A DNA stretch of 64,000 nt. Source: CAYMAT01 sp964388495 (GTDB taxonomy: Bacteria; Patescibacteriota; Gracilibacteria; Peribacterales; Peribacteraceae). The stretch spans positions 5,483 to 69,482 of the forward strand of contig CAYMAT010000001.1 in assembly GCA_964388495.1 (NCBI GenBank). The letters run 5' to 3'. The position numbers were made by a program, and so were the translations under genes. Below are positions 38,522 to 46,962 of the stretch, piece by piece. How positions within the stretch are numbered: position 1 is the stretch's first letter; each line of letters begins with the position of its first letter. The notes under the pieces are model-generated. The model was not told where the DNA came from and searched no databases. It saw only the letters and a program-made list of their open reading frames with translations.

Positions 38522-40096
38522 TTACTTCATTGTCTTCTCAAACGCTTCCGTCACCAATGACGGGTCAATGGCCATGGATTTCTTGTAGGCATCCAGCGCC
38601 TTTTCCTTTTCCTTCCGCGACGCGTAGAAATTCCCCAGCCGGAACCACGCTTCCGCATTGCCGGGCTGGGCGGCGGTTTCCGCCAGGAAAAGCTTTTCCG
38701 CGTCCGCGTGCCTCCCCAGCAGAGCTTCCGTGCTGGCGATATTCATCTGGATGCGCGGGATGCCGGGCTTCAGCCTGTTTGCCTCTTCAAACTCTGCCAG
38801 CGCGCGGATAAGCGCTCCCGTCCCAAAGCCGCTCCTTGCGTAGGCATTCCCCAGGTTATTGTGCGCCACGTAGGAATCCGGATAGCGCGCGATGGTGGAC
38901 GAAAAGAACCGGAGGTCATTGCTCCAAAGCGAAAGCTGTCTCCACGAGAGGAAAAGCAAGGCGAACAGAAGTGCGCCGGCGCAGGTACGCGCGGTGTTTT
39001 TGCGCCATGCGTGCGCGCCGGCGCGCAGCATCCGCTCCGCAAAAATCCCCGCGGCCAGCAGCACTCCCAGCATGGCGCAGTACCCGTACCGGTCGGATGT
39101 CGTGTAGATGCTGTCGAATTTGTAGAGGTTGAATGTGGAGGGGGCCAGCAGGAACAGGAAAAGAGCGATGCCTGCCGAGGCGAGGGGTTCTTTTTTCCAT
39201 GCAGTCAGTGCAAGCCCAGTCACCGCTGCGGCGCCCAGGAGTCCCGCTGCAAAATGCGGAACGGCAATCGAAACAGGCGTGGCGGTCCAGGGATACAGGA
39301 TCGAAAGATTGGCCGGCCACACAAAATGACTGAGTGTCACGGTCATGTTTTGTGTGCCCAGCAGAATCGTCTGCCAGAGGTTGAGTGCCGAGTATCCTTC
39401 CACTTTTCCCGCAAAAGCCGCTGTGCAAAATGCCCCGGACAACGCAAGAAAGGGGATCATTTCCACGGCGGACTTGCGCGTGTTCCCAAAGCGCGCGGCG
39501 TCAATCACAAGCATCCCCAGCGGCAAGAGCGCGATGGAAACCTTGCTGAGGAGCGCCAGGAGAAAGCAGAAAAGACTCAGCGTGTACCAGAGGCGCTCGT
39601 GCTCTTCCTTGTATCGCACATGCAAGAGGAGGGTGCACAGGGCGAAGGTGGCAGAAAGAAGGTCCTTGCGAGCCGCTATCCACGTGACCGTCTCCACGCT
39701 GATGGGGTGGAGCGCAAAAACCGCGGTCACGATCAGGATCAGCGTGTCGTTCTTCAAAAATTTCCGCAGGATGGCAAAGACCAAGCTGGCATTCACGAGG
39801 TGCAGAAGCAGGTTGGTGAGATGGAACATCCACGGGCTTAAGCCGGCCAGCGAAAAGTTCACCTGATAACTGAGGAAGGTGAGGGGGATGTAGAGCTCGG
39901 GATCAAAACTGGTGAATGCCGCGTGGATGTTTGTGCCCGTCAGTCCGTGGGAAATGGGATTTTCGATCACCAGTGTGTCGTCATCAAAGGGGAGAAAGGG
40001 ATAGGTGAGGGTAGGCATGTACAACAACGCCGCTACACCCAGGATTACCAAGAGAAACTGGAGGGAGCGCCGCTTTTCGGGCTGGCTCGCACTCAT
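38522..40096 (-). CDS. TMTC-like membrane mannosyltransferase with C-terminal TPRs
   Basis: 524 residues. About ten membrane helices (1-390) then two to three TPR units (ARSGFGTGALIRALAEFEEANRLKPG, NAEAWFRLGNFYASRKEKEKALDAYKKSMAIDP). The first loop has FLPFDDDTLVIENP and later HPISVETVTWIAARKDLLS, closely matching the HPxxTExVxxxxxRxDLL hallmark of TMTC/GT105 O-mannosyltransferases. Such enzymes use dolichyl/undecaprenyl-phosphate mannose outside the membrane, and the TPRs would bind acceptor. The start overlaps the galU stop as ATGA, so galU supplies UDP-glucose in the same operon. A paralog is at 50855-52705. Confidence 0.85.
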   Translation of the reverse strand: MSASQPEKRRSLQFLLVILGVAALLYMPTLTYPFLPFDDDTLVIENPISHGLTGTNIHAAFTSFDPELYIPLTFLSYQVNFSLAGLSPWMFHLTNLLLHLVNASLVFAILRKFLKNDTLILIVTAVFALHPISVETVTWIAARKDLLSATFALCTLLLHVRYKEEHERLWYTLSLFCFLLALLSKVSIALLPLGMLVIDAARFGNTRKSAVEMIPFLALSGAFCTAAFAGKVEGYSALNLWQTILLGTQNMTVTLSHFVWPANLSILYPWTATPVSIAVPHFAAGLLGAAAVTGLALTAWKKEPLASAGIALFLFLLAPSTFNLYKFDSIYTTSDRYGYCAMLGVLLAAGIFAERMLRAGAHAWRKNTARTCAGALLFALLFLSWRQLSLWSNDLRFFSSTIARYPDSYVAHNNLGNAYARSGFGTGALIRALAEFEEANRLKPGIPRIQMNIASTEALLGRHADAEKLFLAETAAQPGNAEAWFRLGNFYASRKEKEKALDAYKKSMAIDPSLVTEAFEKTMK

Positions 40097-40932
40097 GAGC
40101 CCAGGACCTTCACGGCCTCGCAGTACCCCTCCGGCGTGCCGGTATCCAGGCGCGTGCCCTCAAATTCGTATCCGTAGATCTCCACCTTCTCTCGTTCCTT
40201 GATAAGCGCGTCGATCAGCCGGATTTCGCCGCCGTGGCTGCCTTCCTCCAGGCTGTGGAGCTTCTCGATGATCTTCTTGGGGATCAGATACTTTCCCACG
40301 ATGCCCAGTGTGGACGGTGCCTTGTCCGGCTTGGGCTTTTCCACCAGCGTTTCCACCTTGTGCAGGCGCGGGTTGTCCGATTTCTTCTCCCATTCCTGTG
40401 AAACGGACACGATGCCGTACTTCTCCACCTGCTCGCGCGGCACGTTTTGCAGGCAGAGCATGGCGGCGTTCTTGGGATTCCGCAGGTGTTTCCACGCCCC
40501 TTCCAGCTGCTGCAGCCCGTTGTACTTGCCCACAATCAGATCATCGCCAAACAGCACCGCCACCATCTCGCTCTGCACCCAGTCCGCGGCCTGCGCTATG
40601 GCATGTCCGTCGCCCAGCATCTCGTCCTGGTATGTGACGTGGAAATTGACGGTGTGGTACCGGGCCAGGTCCTTGATCATGTGGAGCTTGCCGCGCTTGT
40701 CCAATTCCCGCTCCAACGCCGGGTGTGAATAAAAATACTGGGGTATCGCCTCCTTCCCCTGGTTGATGACAAAGCAGATGTCTTTGATCCCCACGCTCAG
40801 GCATTCATCCACCAGCAGCGCGATGATCGGCTGATTGCCGATAGGCAGCAGTTCCTTGGGGACCACCTTGGTCCAGGGGAGGAAGCGCGTGCCCAGCCCC
40901 GCCACGGGAAGAATGGCTTGTGTAAGCTTCAT
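40093..40932 (-). CDS. galU: UTP-glucose-1-phosphate uridylyltransferase
   Basis: 279 residues. It makes UDP-glucose from UTP and glucose-1-phosphate for glycan synthesis. The signature AILPVAGLGTRFLPWTKVVPKE with its nucleotide-binding GLGTR and the catalytic Lys is at the N-terminus; VAVLFGDDLIVG, KYGIVSV, VEKPKPDKAPS and GEIRLIDAL follow in the normal order. Length is normal. ATG 40932 begins the canonical N-terminus. First gene of a two-gene unit with the TMTC-like protein. Confidence 0.95.
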   Translation of the reverse strand: MKLTQAILPVAGLGTRFLPWTKVVPKELLPIGNQPIIALLVDECLSVGIKDICFVINQGKEAIPQYFYSHPALERELDKRGKLHMIKDLARYHTVNFHVTYQDEMLGDGHAIAQAADWVQSEMVAVLFGDDLIVGKYNGLQQLEGAWKHLRNPKNAAMLCLQNVPREQVEKYGIVSVSQEWEKKSDNPRLHKVETLVEKPKPDKAPSTLGIVGKYLIPKKIIEKLHSLEEGSHGGEIRLIDALIKEREKVEIYGYEFEGTRLDTGTPEGYCEAVKVLGS

Positions 40933-40969
40933 ATTGCTATTAACGGGAGTGTACTGGAGGGGGCTTCTT

Positions 40970-40998
40970 TTGACAATTCTGCCCCAAATGAGTACAAT
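40970..40998 (+). promoter_or_regulatory. Sigma70-type promoter TTGACA-17-TACAAT
   Basis: TTGACA at 40970-40975, 17-bp spacer, TACAAT at 40993-40998, the best consensus promoter in the window; it drives the 41026 gene with a leader of about 20 nt. Confidence 0.8.
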
Positions 40999-41025
40999 AG
41001 GGAGAAATTTTTCACACAAACACCT

Positions 41026-41313
41026 ATGTCCACCAAGACCGACAAGTCCCTGGAGCGCATTCACAGTCTCTACCTCATGCAGGGTTCGCTCATCTCCCTT
41101 TTGGGCCGCGGCAACTTCCGCGATCCGGGTGTCCGCAAGGAGGCGCGCGAGAACGTGAAAGAGTTTCTGTCGCTCCTGCGCAAGGCCGATGCCCGCTACA
41201 TGGGCGGCGAGGACGTGGTGGAGTCCCTCAAGACGCTGCCCAAGGAGATTGAGGCCAAGCTCAAGACGTCACCGGTCTCGGTAAAGGGTCTCAAGAAAAA
41301 GAGAGCCAAGTAA
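41026..41313 (+). CDS. Small unknown basic protein (95 residues)
   Basis: Helical, Lys/Arg-rich: SLERIHSLYLMQGSLISLLGRGNFRDPGVRKEARENVKEFLSLL (given as family-like pattern, helix-turn-helix possible), then DARYMGGEDVVESLKTLPKEIEAK and a basic end KGLKKKRAK. It could bind nucleic acid; no domain recognised. It has a consensus promoter and a strong terminator and so is an isolated, probably well expressed transcription unit. Divergent from galU. Confidence 0.65.
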   Translation: MSTKTDKSLERIHSLYLMQGSLISLLGRGNFRDPGVRKEARENVKEFLSLLRKADARYMGGEDVVESLKTLPKEIEAKLKTSPVSVKGLKKKRAK

Positions 41314-41319
41314 ACAGCG

Positions 41320-41345
41320 TCCCCGCCCCGGCGGGGATTTTTTTT
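41320..41345 (+). terminator. Strong intrinsic terminator
   Basis: CCCCGC/GCGGGG stem with a short loop followed by eight T. The T-run overlaps the stop codon of the convergent hsp20 gene. Confidence 0.88.
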
Positions 41346-41799
41346 ACTCCTGCTCCACCTGCACAATGCTCACCTTGGGTTCCTTGGGAATGGTGATGCG
41401 CAGAATGCAATCCTTATTAAAGGTGGCCTTCACTTTTTTGGGGTCGATCTGGATGGGCAGCGTCACCTTGCGCTCAAACATCCCCCAGAAACATTCCTGC
41501 AGGTAATACTGGTCGGCATGTACGGCCTCCGCTTTCTGCCGGCGGCCGCGGATGGTGATGGCGTTGCCGTTGGTATCAATATCCAGGTCTGCAAGCCGCG
41601 CGCCGGCAATGGGCGCCACAATCACGTAACTGCCCTGCGCCTCATAAATGTCCACGGCAAGACGCCCCACGGAATCCTGCGCGGGGGCGGGGGCCGCCTC
41701 CGCGCTCTTCTGCTTTTCATCGTCAAACGAGAAGAGGCGTCGTGCGTCTCCGGTGTTTCCCTGTGTCCGGAAGATTCCATGAAACGGAGATCCAGCCAT
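41344..41799 (-). CDS. Small heat-shock protein, Hsp20/alpha-crystallin family
   Basis: 151 residues. ATP-independent chaperone holding unfolded proteins. The alpha-crystallin domain covers about 45-145: LAVDIYEAQGSYVIVAPIAGARLADLDIDTNG, the ITIRGRR strand, and FERKVTLPIQIDPKKVKATFNKDCILRITIPK (the A-x-x-x-n-G-v-L region appears as ATFNKDCILRITIPK). A variable N-terminal arm and a short tail VSIVQVEQE with an I/V-x-I/V anchoring motif flank it. TATGAT (41808-41813, reverse) ends 8 nt before the ATG. Confidence 0.9.
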   Translation of the reverse strand: MAGSPFHGIFRTQGNTGDARRLFSFDDEKQKSAEAAPAPAQDSVGRLAVDIYEAQGSYVIVAPIAGARLADLDIDTNGNAITIRGRRQKAEAVHADQYYLQECFWGMFERKVTLPIQIDPKKVKATFNKDCILRITIPKEPKVSIVQVEQE

Positions 41800-42037
41800 G
41801 GCGACTGATCATACCCCCAACCGCCGCTTGCGTTCAAAAACTCCCTCTCGCGTTCTTTTTGATCTGTGCTGTGGATTTTTTTCCGATTTTTCCCGCTTTT
41901 CATGTCGCACGCAGTTTTGTCTGCATGCATGCGCCATTTCATCCGTTAAAAAAATCATCGAACACAAAACGTGTGCCGCTGCGCTTGCTCTCTGCGGTGG
42001 CGCACGTAGAATAGCTACCATACTTTTTGCCGCTGCT

Positions 42038-42283
42038 ATGACCAACACCCTGCAACTGAAGAACGCCATTCGCCGTCTGCGCTTTGACCGCAACATGACG
42101 CAGGAGGAATTGGCACTCAAGGTTGGGGTCAGCAGGCAGACGATCATGAGCATCGAACGCGGACGCACCAACCCCTCCGTTTTGCTCGCGCTCAAAATCG
42201 CCTCCACACTGGGGGCTCCCGTTCATGAGGTCTTCACCATGGAAGAGGCGGGCACGCCCGCTCCGGTGGAGATGCTTAGCTGA
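42038..42283 (+). CDS. XRE-family helix-turn-helix regulator
   Basis: 81 residues, a single HTH_3 domain: NAIRRLRFDRNMTQEELALKVGVSRQTIMSIERGRTNPSV with the recognition helix SRQTIMSIE. Short Cro/XRE proteins of this type (YozG/ HigA-like) usually repress nearby operons. A preceding in-frame extension to 41798 is rejected; it is Cys-rich and antisense/promoter-like. CATACT lies 13 nt upstream of the ATG. Its last 8 bp overlap the end of the convergent recJ gene. Target unknown. Confidence 0.85.
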   Translation: MTNTLQLKNAIRRLRFDRNMTQEELALKVGVSRQTIMSIERGRTNPSVLLALKIASTLGAPVHEVFTMEEAGTPAPVEMLS

Positions 42284-43937
42284 CGGCGGCCATCGCCTCC
42301 ACGCTCACGCGCGCGTCGTCCAGCATAATTTGCAGTCGCCGGATGCCTTTCCACGTGTTGGTCCCTATCCTGCAGGCGATATCCACTGGTCGGCGCAGGT
42401 GCATCACCAGGTGGCCATGGCCAAAGCCGATGATGGACGTGTTGCCCAGTTTGGCTTGCAGGTGTTTTTTCTCCGCGCCCACGGTGCGCAGGTCCGTGAG
42501 CATCACGTTCCTGAGCAGGAAGCGGGGCTCCGCGTTCCCCTGGCCAAAAGGCTCCAGTGCCTCCAATCCGGCACACAGGGCCTCGCACACATGCGCGGGA
42601 TCCAGCACGGCGTCCACTCCCAGGAGCGGCACCGTGGCTTCCTCGGGCACATGCATGCGTGCGTCGTTCGCCAAAAAATCCCTTAACTCGGCAAATTTTT
42701 CCCGGTCAAAGGTGCAGCCGGCAGCCATGGCGTGTCCTCCGCAGTCGATGAGCAGGTGGCGCGCGCGATGCAGCGCGGCCGTCACGTCATAGCCCGGAAT
42801 GCCGCGGAGCGATGCCGTGCAGCGTCCGCCGTCCACCGCGGCGACCAGCGTGGGTTTGCACAAGTTCTCACACAGCTTGCCGGCTAAAAGCCCGCACACG
42901 CCCGCCGTGCACTCCTCGTCCACAATGCAGATGAACGGATCCCCCAGGCTCTCGTGCGTTTCCACTCCTTCCATGAGCGAGTTCACCAGGCTCTGCCGCT
43001 GCTGGTTCAATGTCTCCAGCTCCAGCAGCGCCTGCGGGTCTCCCAAGAGCGCCTGCAGCGCGATGTGCGGATCCGCCATGCGTCCTGCCGCGTTGATGCG
43101 CGGTGCCAGGCGGAAGCCGATATCGCGACTGGTGTAGGGAGGCGTGAGGCCCGCCTGCAGGCAGAGGAGGCGCAGAGGACCCTGTGCCGATTGCAGCGCG
43201 CGCAGACCCTGCTGCACCAGCGAACGGTTGCCATCGCGCAATTCCACCACGTCCGCCACCGTGCCGATGGCGGCCAGCGTCATGTCCGTGTCACGGTCCT
43301 GCCATTGGGCGTTCCCCGCGCGTTGTTCGTACATTTCCACAAAACTCCATGCCACGCCCGCACCGCAGGGGGCAGCGGCCATGGCTGCTCCCTCCACGCG
43401 CAGATCGGGGTGCAGAATGGCGTGGGCGTCCGGCAGTTCCCGCGGGAGGGTGTGGTGATCCAGGATCACCACGTCCATTCCTAATTTTTTGGCTTCCAAA
43501 ACAGAATCTTTTGCGGTTACGCCGGTGTCTACGGTGAGGAGCAAGGTCACTCCGTTACGCGCGAATTCCTGCACATGCGCCTGGCGCAGTCCGTAACCTT
43601 CCGTCAAACGGTTGGGCAGGCGGATGCAGGGTTGCACGCCGTGGCGGCGTAGAAAGCGCGTGAGGATGGCCGTTCCGGTCACGCCGTCGCAGTCGTAGTC
43701 TCCAAAAACACCCATGCGTTCCGCGCTTGCAAGCGCCTTTGTCACCCGTACCAGCGCCTTGTCACAGTCGCGGAATGTCCGTGCGTCCATGCCGGCGCGT
43801 CCGGCGGATGTATCATCTATGCCGCGGTGGAGCAGAAAGTGCCCCAGGATCTCTTCCACCGATTCCAGAGGTTCCCGCAGCGCGTGCTGCGACGGGAACA
43901 CCCAGCGCCTCCCCGTGAACGAAATCTGATCGTGCAT
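42276..43937 (-). CDS. recJ: Single-stranded-DNA exonuclease RecJ
   Basis: 553 residues. 5'-3' ssDNA exonuclease of recombination and mismatch repair. DHH motifs: GVFGDYDCDGVTG (motif I, usually DYDADG), LLLTVDTGVTAKD, VVILDHHTLP (DHH), IGTVADVVEL; DHHA1 part: LLIDCGGHAMAAGCTFDREK with GGH. OB-fold follows. ATG 43937 (MHDQISFTGRRW) gives the normal N-terminus. The Cys in motif I replaces Ala, between the metal-binding Asp residues. Ends overlapping the XRE gene. Confidence 0.94.
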   Translation of the reverse strand: MHDQISFTGRRWVFPSQHALREPLESVEEILGHFLLHRGIDDTSAGRAGMDARTFRDCDKALVRVTKALASAERMGVFGDYDCDGVTGTAILTRFLRRHGVQPCIRLPNRLTEGYGLRQAHVQEFARNGVTLLLTVDTGVTAKDSVLEAKKLGMDVVILDHHTLPRELPDAHAILHPDLRVEGAAMAAAPCGAGVAWSFVEMYEQRAGNAQWQDRDTDMTLAAIGTVADVVELRDGNRSLVQQGLRALQSAQGPLRLLCLQAGLTPPYTSRDIGFRLAPRINAAGRMADPHIALQALLGDPQALLELETLNQQRQSLVNSLMEGVETHESLGDPFICIVDEECTAGVCGLLAGKLCENLCKPTLVAAVDGGRCTASLRGIPGYDVTAALHRARHLLIDCGGHAMAAGCTFDREKFAELRDFLANDARMHVPEEATVPLLGVDAVLDPAHVCEALCAGLEALEPFGQGNAEPRFLLRNVMLTDLRTVGAEKKHLQAKLGNTSIIGFGHGHLVMHLRRPVDIACRIGTNTWKGIRRLQIMLDDARVSVEAMAAVS

Positions 43938-43970
43938 TGGCGCCCACGGTAGCACGCCGGGCCCCAGGAA

Positions 43971-43980
43971 CNNNNNNNNN
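43971..43980. other. Assembly gap (10 N) between recJ and the 44090 gene
   Basis: No overlap of the flanks is evident, unlike the two other gaps, so true sequence may be missing. The flanks (43938-44089) show no gene. Confidence 0.7.
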
Positions 43981-44089
43981 NTTTTGGCTCACAGAGCGGA
44001 CCGGCGCGGTTCCGATGGGCTGCAGAACGCCGAAAAAAAGGTTCAAACGACCCTTGGCATGTGTTCGTTTTTTGTCGCGGCGAGCCGGA

Positions 44090-44596
44090 TTAGGCCCCCC
44101 GCACAAATTTCTCCATCAGCCGCGCGCGGCGCAGCGTCCACAGGGTGGCACCCACCATCGTCACAATGACCAGCGTGGATTCCGGACCCGAACCGGCAAG
44201 CGGCGTGCGGCCGTACGTTCCCGTGGAAGCCAGGAAGCCCGTGCGGAGAAGCATCTGTTCCTGGGCAATGCGCTCCAGCAGACGGTTGCTGACGGAATCA
44301 CCACCGATATCCTGCGGTGTCACAGACTGACCAATGGGCACCTGCGTCTGGGGCGGCAGCTGATCGGCAACGGGCTCCGGATCCCAGGGGGAGGTGACCA
44401 TGGAAGGATGACGATCGATATTCTGCTGTGTCTGGAGTTCCGCGGCCCACTGTGCACCGCGCTGGTGTCCGGGGCGGAGGAAGGAACTCTGCTCCTGTTG
44501 CAGGCCCTGCTCCGGGGAGAGGTACGCCTGGCCCAGTCCCACGGCGGGGACCACGATTCCGGCGATGATGGCTATGGATGTGAGTGTTGCGCGCAT
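44090..44596 (-). CDS. Exported protein with C-terminal anchor segment
   Basis: 168 residues. Signal peptide or N-terminal anchor (TSIAIIAGIVVPAVGLG), a Gln/Pro-rich, probably disordered middle (LSPEQGLQQEQSSF, DQLPPQTQVPIGQS), a helix RLLERIAQEQMLL, then GTYGRTPLAGSGPESTL, a membrane segment VIVTMVGATLW and the basic end TLRRARLMEKFVRGA. The order motif/hydrophobic stretch/basic tail resembles a cell-wall sorting signal, although no LPXTG is present. TATAAT (44605-44610, reverse) ends 8 nt before the ATG. No family recognised. Confidence 0.65.
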   Translation of the reverse strand: MRATLTSIAIIAGIVVPAVGLGQAYLSPEQGLQQEQSSFLRPGHQRGAQWAAELQTQQNIDRHPSMVTSPWDPEPVADQLPPQTQVPIGQSVTPQDIGGDSVSNRLLERIAQEQMLLRTGFLASTGTYGRTPLAGSGPESTLVIVTMVGATLWTLRRARLMEKFVRGA

Positions 44597-44699
44597 ATCA
44601 AAGTATTATAGCCGAAACCGGGTTTTTCCGCAATATGGCCGTTCCTTCTTCCACAGTGAAAAGATGCCTTATTTTGGCTTATTTAAGGGCTAAATCAGA

Positions 44700-45719
44700 T
44701 TAACAGTTGGGTTTCCTGTCCAGGAGGCACTTGTAGAACTCCTGGTCATCCAGCACGCCGTCGCCGTCCGTATCGCGCAGGCGGGGGTCCGTTTCACCGG
44801 GGTCCACCTTGCCGTTCAGGTTTTTGTCCTCGCCAATCCATTTGCCGTACGGGACATCCATGCAGTTTTTGCCCTGATTGTCGTTGCAGATCTCGCGGAC
44901 CTTGAAAACCCGGCAGTAGCCGTCGCACAAGCCGTCACCGTCACTGTCTTTGCTGGTGGGTGAGGTTTCATTGGAATCGATCTGTCCGTCCTGGTTGGCG
45001 TCTTCAATGCCGTCGATGAGCCCGTCGCCGTCCGTATCGCGCAGGGTGGGATTGGTCTTGTTCATGAATACTTCCTTGCCGTCGTCCAGGCCGTCACCGT
45101 CACTGTCGGTAATGTACGGACTGGTTCCGTATTTGCGCTCCATTTTGCTGTTGAGCCCGTCGCCGTCCACATCGGTACCTATGGCCAGTTCTTTGTCGCT
45201 CATGATGTAACACGTCATTCCCCCGTGCATGATGTCCAGCTGGTGGCGGATGGGTGAGGGTGCGGCAATGCCTTTGCTGTGATCGGGCGGGGCAAAGGGG
45301 CTGACGCGGTCCAGGAGATCTTCCTGTTTGCGGCGCCAGTCGCGTTCCGCCTCGGACAAAAACAGCTTCCCCGGGAAACCGTTGGTCTGCGTGCGGTTCA
45401 GCGGGTCATTGTCGTCGTCCAGGCAGTAGCCCCAGTACCGGACGTCCTCATTGGATTGCAGCAGCGTCTCGCGATGGATGTCCTGCACGTTTACCGGGAT
45501 ATGGAAGAACACGTTCATGCGCGCGGGGATGGTCGATCCGCTGCTCACATCCGGCTCCCAGATGGTGCGCCACTTGTTGGTCACTTCCGGCTGATCCACC
45601 ACTTTGGCAAAAACAATGCTCCATCCCCCCCGCGCGGGCAGGGCAATCAGGATCATGAGCACGGCCGCGGCCAAGACGATCAGGAGGGCATGCCGGTGGA
45701 TCCGGGATTGGAGGTTCAT
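44700..45719 (-). CDS. Thrombospondin type 3 repeat protein, exported
   Basis: 339 residues. N-terminal anchor/signal (ALLIVLAAAVLMILIALPARGG), an about 140-residue domain with conserved-looking YWGYCLDDDNDPLNRTQTNG, then about 150 residues of Ca2+-binding TSP3 repeats: DVDGDGLNSKMERKYGTSP, TDSDGDGLDDGKEV, RDTDGDGLIDGIEDANQDGQ, DSDGDGLCDGYCR, RDTDGDGVLDDQEF. Such repeats are rigid Ca2+-dependent stalks on surface proteins. Six Cys suggest disulfides. TATAAT (45734-45739, reverse) is 14 nt from the ATG. Confidence 0.85.
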   Translation of the reverse strand: MNLQSRIHRHALLIVLAAAVLMILIALPARGGWSIVFAKVVDQPEVTNKWRTIWEPDVSSGSTIPARMNVFFHIPVNVQDIHRETLLQSNEDVRYWGYCLDDDNDPLNRTQTNGFPGKLFLSEAERDWRRKQEDLLDRVSPFAPPDHSKGIAAPSPIRHQLDIMHGGMTCYIMSDKELAIGTDVDGDGLNSKMERKYGTSPYITDSDGDGLDDGKEVFMNKTNPTLRDTDGDGLIDGIEDANQDGQIDSNETSPTSKDSDGDGLCDGYCRVFKVREICNDNQGKNCMDVPYGKWIGEDKNLNGKVDPGETDPRLRDTDGDGVLDDQEFYKCLLDRKPNC

Positions 45720-45787
45720 GTGTGTTTCCGCTTATTATATCACTTTTCCTTGGCATCTTGAAGCCTTTTCTTTGGTATTATGGGTGC

Positions 45788-46882
45788 ATGGCCAGGGATC
45801 CCTATGACGTGCTCGGCGTGCCCAAATCCGCTTCCGCGGATCAGATCAAGCAGGCCTACCGCAAGCTCAGCAAGGAACTCCACCCTGATAAGCACAAGGG
45901 CGACAAGGCGGCTGAGGAAAAATTCAAGGAGGTGAACAAGGCGTATGAAATCCTCAGCGATCCGCAGAAGAAACAGGCCTTCGACCAGTTTGGCGAGGCG
46001 GGCGTCAACGGCGGCGCCGGATTTGGCGGCGGAGGCGGGGGGTTTGGAGGATTCGACTTCAGCGGTTTCCAGCAGCAGGGGGGGCGCATGGATTTTGGCG
46101 ACATCTTCGACACGTTCTTTGGCGGAGGCGGCGGGCGCCGCGCCAAGCCGGATAACCAGGGCAGCGACCGCGAGGTGGAAATCACGCTCACATTGCTGGA
46201 GGCCGTGCAGGGCGGGGAGCGCACCATTACCGTGCGGCTTCTGCGTTCGTGTTCCGCGTGCAAGGGCACCGGCGCCAAAGAGGGCTCCAAACTGGAGATC
46301 TGCAAGGAGTGCGGGGGCGCGGGTTCCGTGACGCGGAGGTCGCAGTCGTTCTTTGGCATGGTGCAGCAGACGGTCATCTGCCCCGCGTGCCACGGTTCCG
46401 GGAAAGTTCCGGAGAAAAAATGCTCTTCCTGCGACGGGGAGGGGCGCAGGGCGGAGGACGCCACCATCACCTTCGATATCCCCGCGGGTATCGACGACGG
46501 TCAGCGGCTGCGTCTGCGCGGCCAGGGTGACGCGGGGCGCCAGGGCGGTCCCGCGGGCGACCTGTATGTCCGGATCCGCGTCAAAGAGGATTCGCGCTTT
46601 GTCCGTGACGGAGCGGATGTCCGCTCGTCCTTCTCCATCTCGGTACCGGATGCCGTCCTGGGCACGGAGATCCAGGTTGAGACGGTCAATGGCCCGGTCA
46701 CACTCAAGATCCCCGCCGGCACGCAGAGCGGCCAGGAGTTCCGCATCAAGGGTAAAGGCATTCCGGTTCTGGGAAGCTCCAAGCATGGAGACCATTACGT
46801 GACGGTGACGGTGGAAATTCCCGGGAAGATCAGTAAAGAAGAGAAGAGGCTCTTGGAAGAATGGAGAGCATTGCAGAAGTGA
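45788..46882 (+). CDS. dnaJ: Chaperone protein DnaJ
   Basis: 364 residues. J domain with HPD (KELHPDKHKGDK), Gly/Phe-rich linker (about 75-125), four CxxCxGxG-type zinc-binding repeats (CSACKGTG, CKECGGAG, CPACHGSG, CSSCDGEG) and the substrate-binding C-terminal domains ending EEKRLLEEWRALQK. It delivers substrates to DnaK; neither dnaK nor grpE is in the window. TATTAT (45776-45781) ends 6 nt before the ATG. The stop codon lies in the left arm of a family B inverted repeat. Confidence 0.97.
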   Translation: MARDPYDVLGVPKSASADQIKQAYRKLSKELHPDKHKGDKAAEEKFKEVNKAYEILSDPQKKQAFDQFGEAGVNGGAGFGGGGGGFGGFDFSGFQQQGGRMDFGDIFDTFFGGGGGRRAKPDNQGSDREVEITLTLLEAVQGGERTITVRLLRSCSACKGTGAKEGSKLEICKECGGAGSVTRRSQSFFGMVQQTVICPACHGSGKVPEKKCSSCDGEGRRAEDATITFDIPAGIDDGQRLRLRGQGDAGRQGGPAGDLYVRIRVKEDSRFVRDGADVRSSFSISVPDAVLGTEIQVETVNGPVTLKIPAGTQSGQEFRIKGKGIPVLGSSKHGDHYVTVTVEIPGKISKEEKRLLEEWRALQK

Positions 46883-46959
46883 CCAAGGTTTCCGAAGTGA
46901 CCGAAGTTACCGACGTAAAAAACCTCGGACACCTCGGTTTCTTCGGTCATATCGGTCAC
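46879..46959. repeat. Inverted word repeat, family B, between dnaJ and jag
   Basis: Left arm GTGACCAAGGTTTCCGAAGTGACCG and onward pairs with a right arm whose reverse complement is GTGACCGATATGACCGAAG and onward, with a short AAAAAA-containing loop. It lies between convergent genes and begins within the dnaJ stop codon. A likely bidirectional terminator. Confidence 0.75.
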
Positions 46960-46962
46960 CTC

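Noticed and set aside
41800..42037. In-frame N-terminal extension of the XRE regulator from 41798
   Set aside because: The extension is Cys/Phe-rich, includes the promoter region of hsp20 and is absent from normal XRE proteins.
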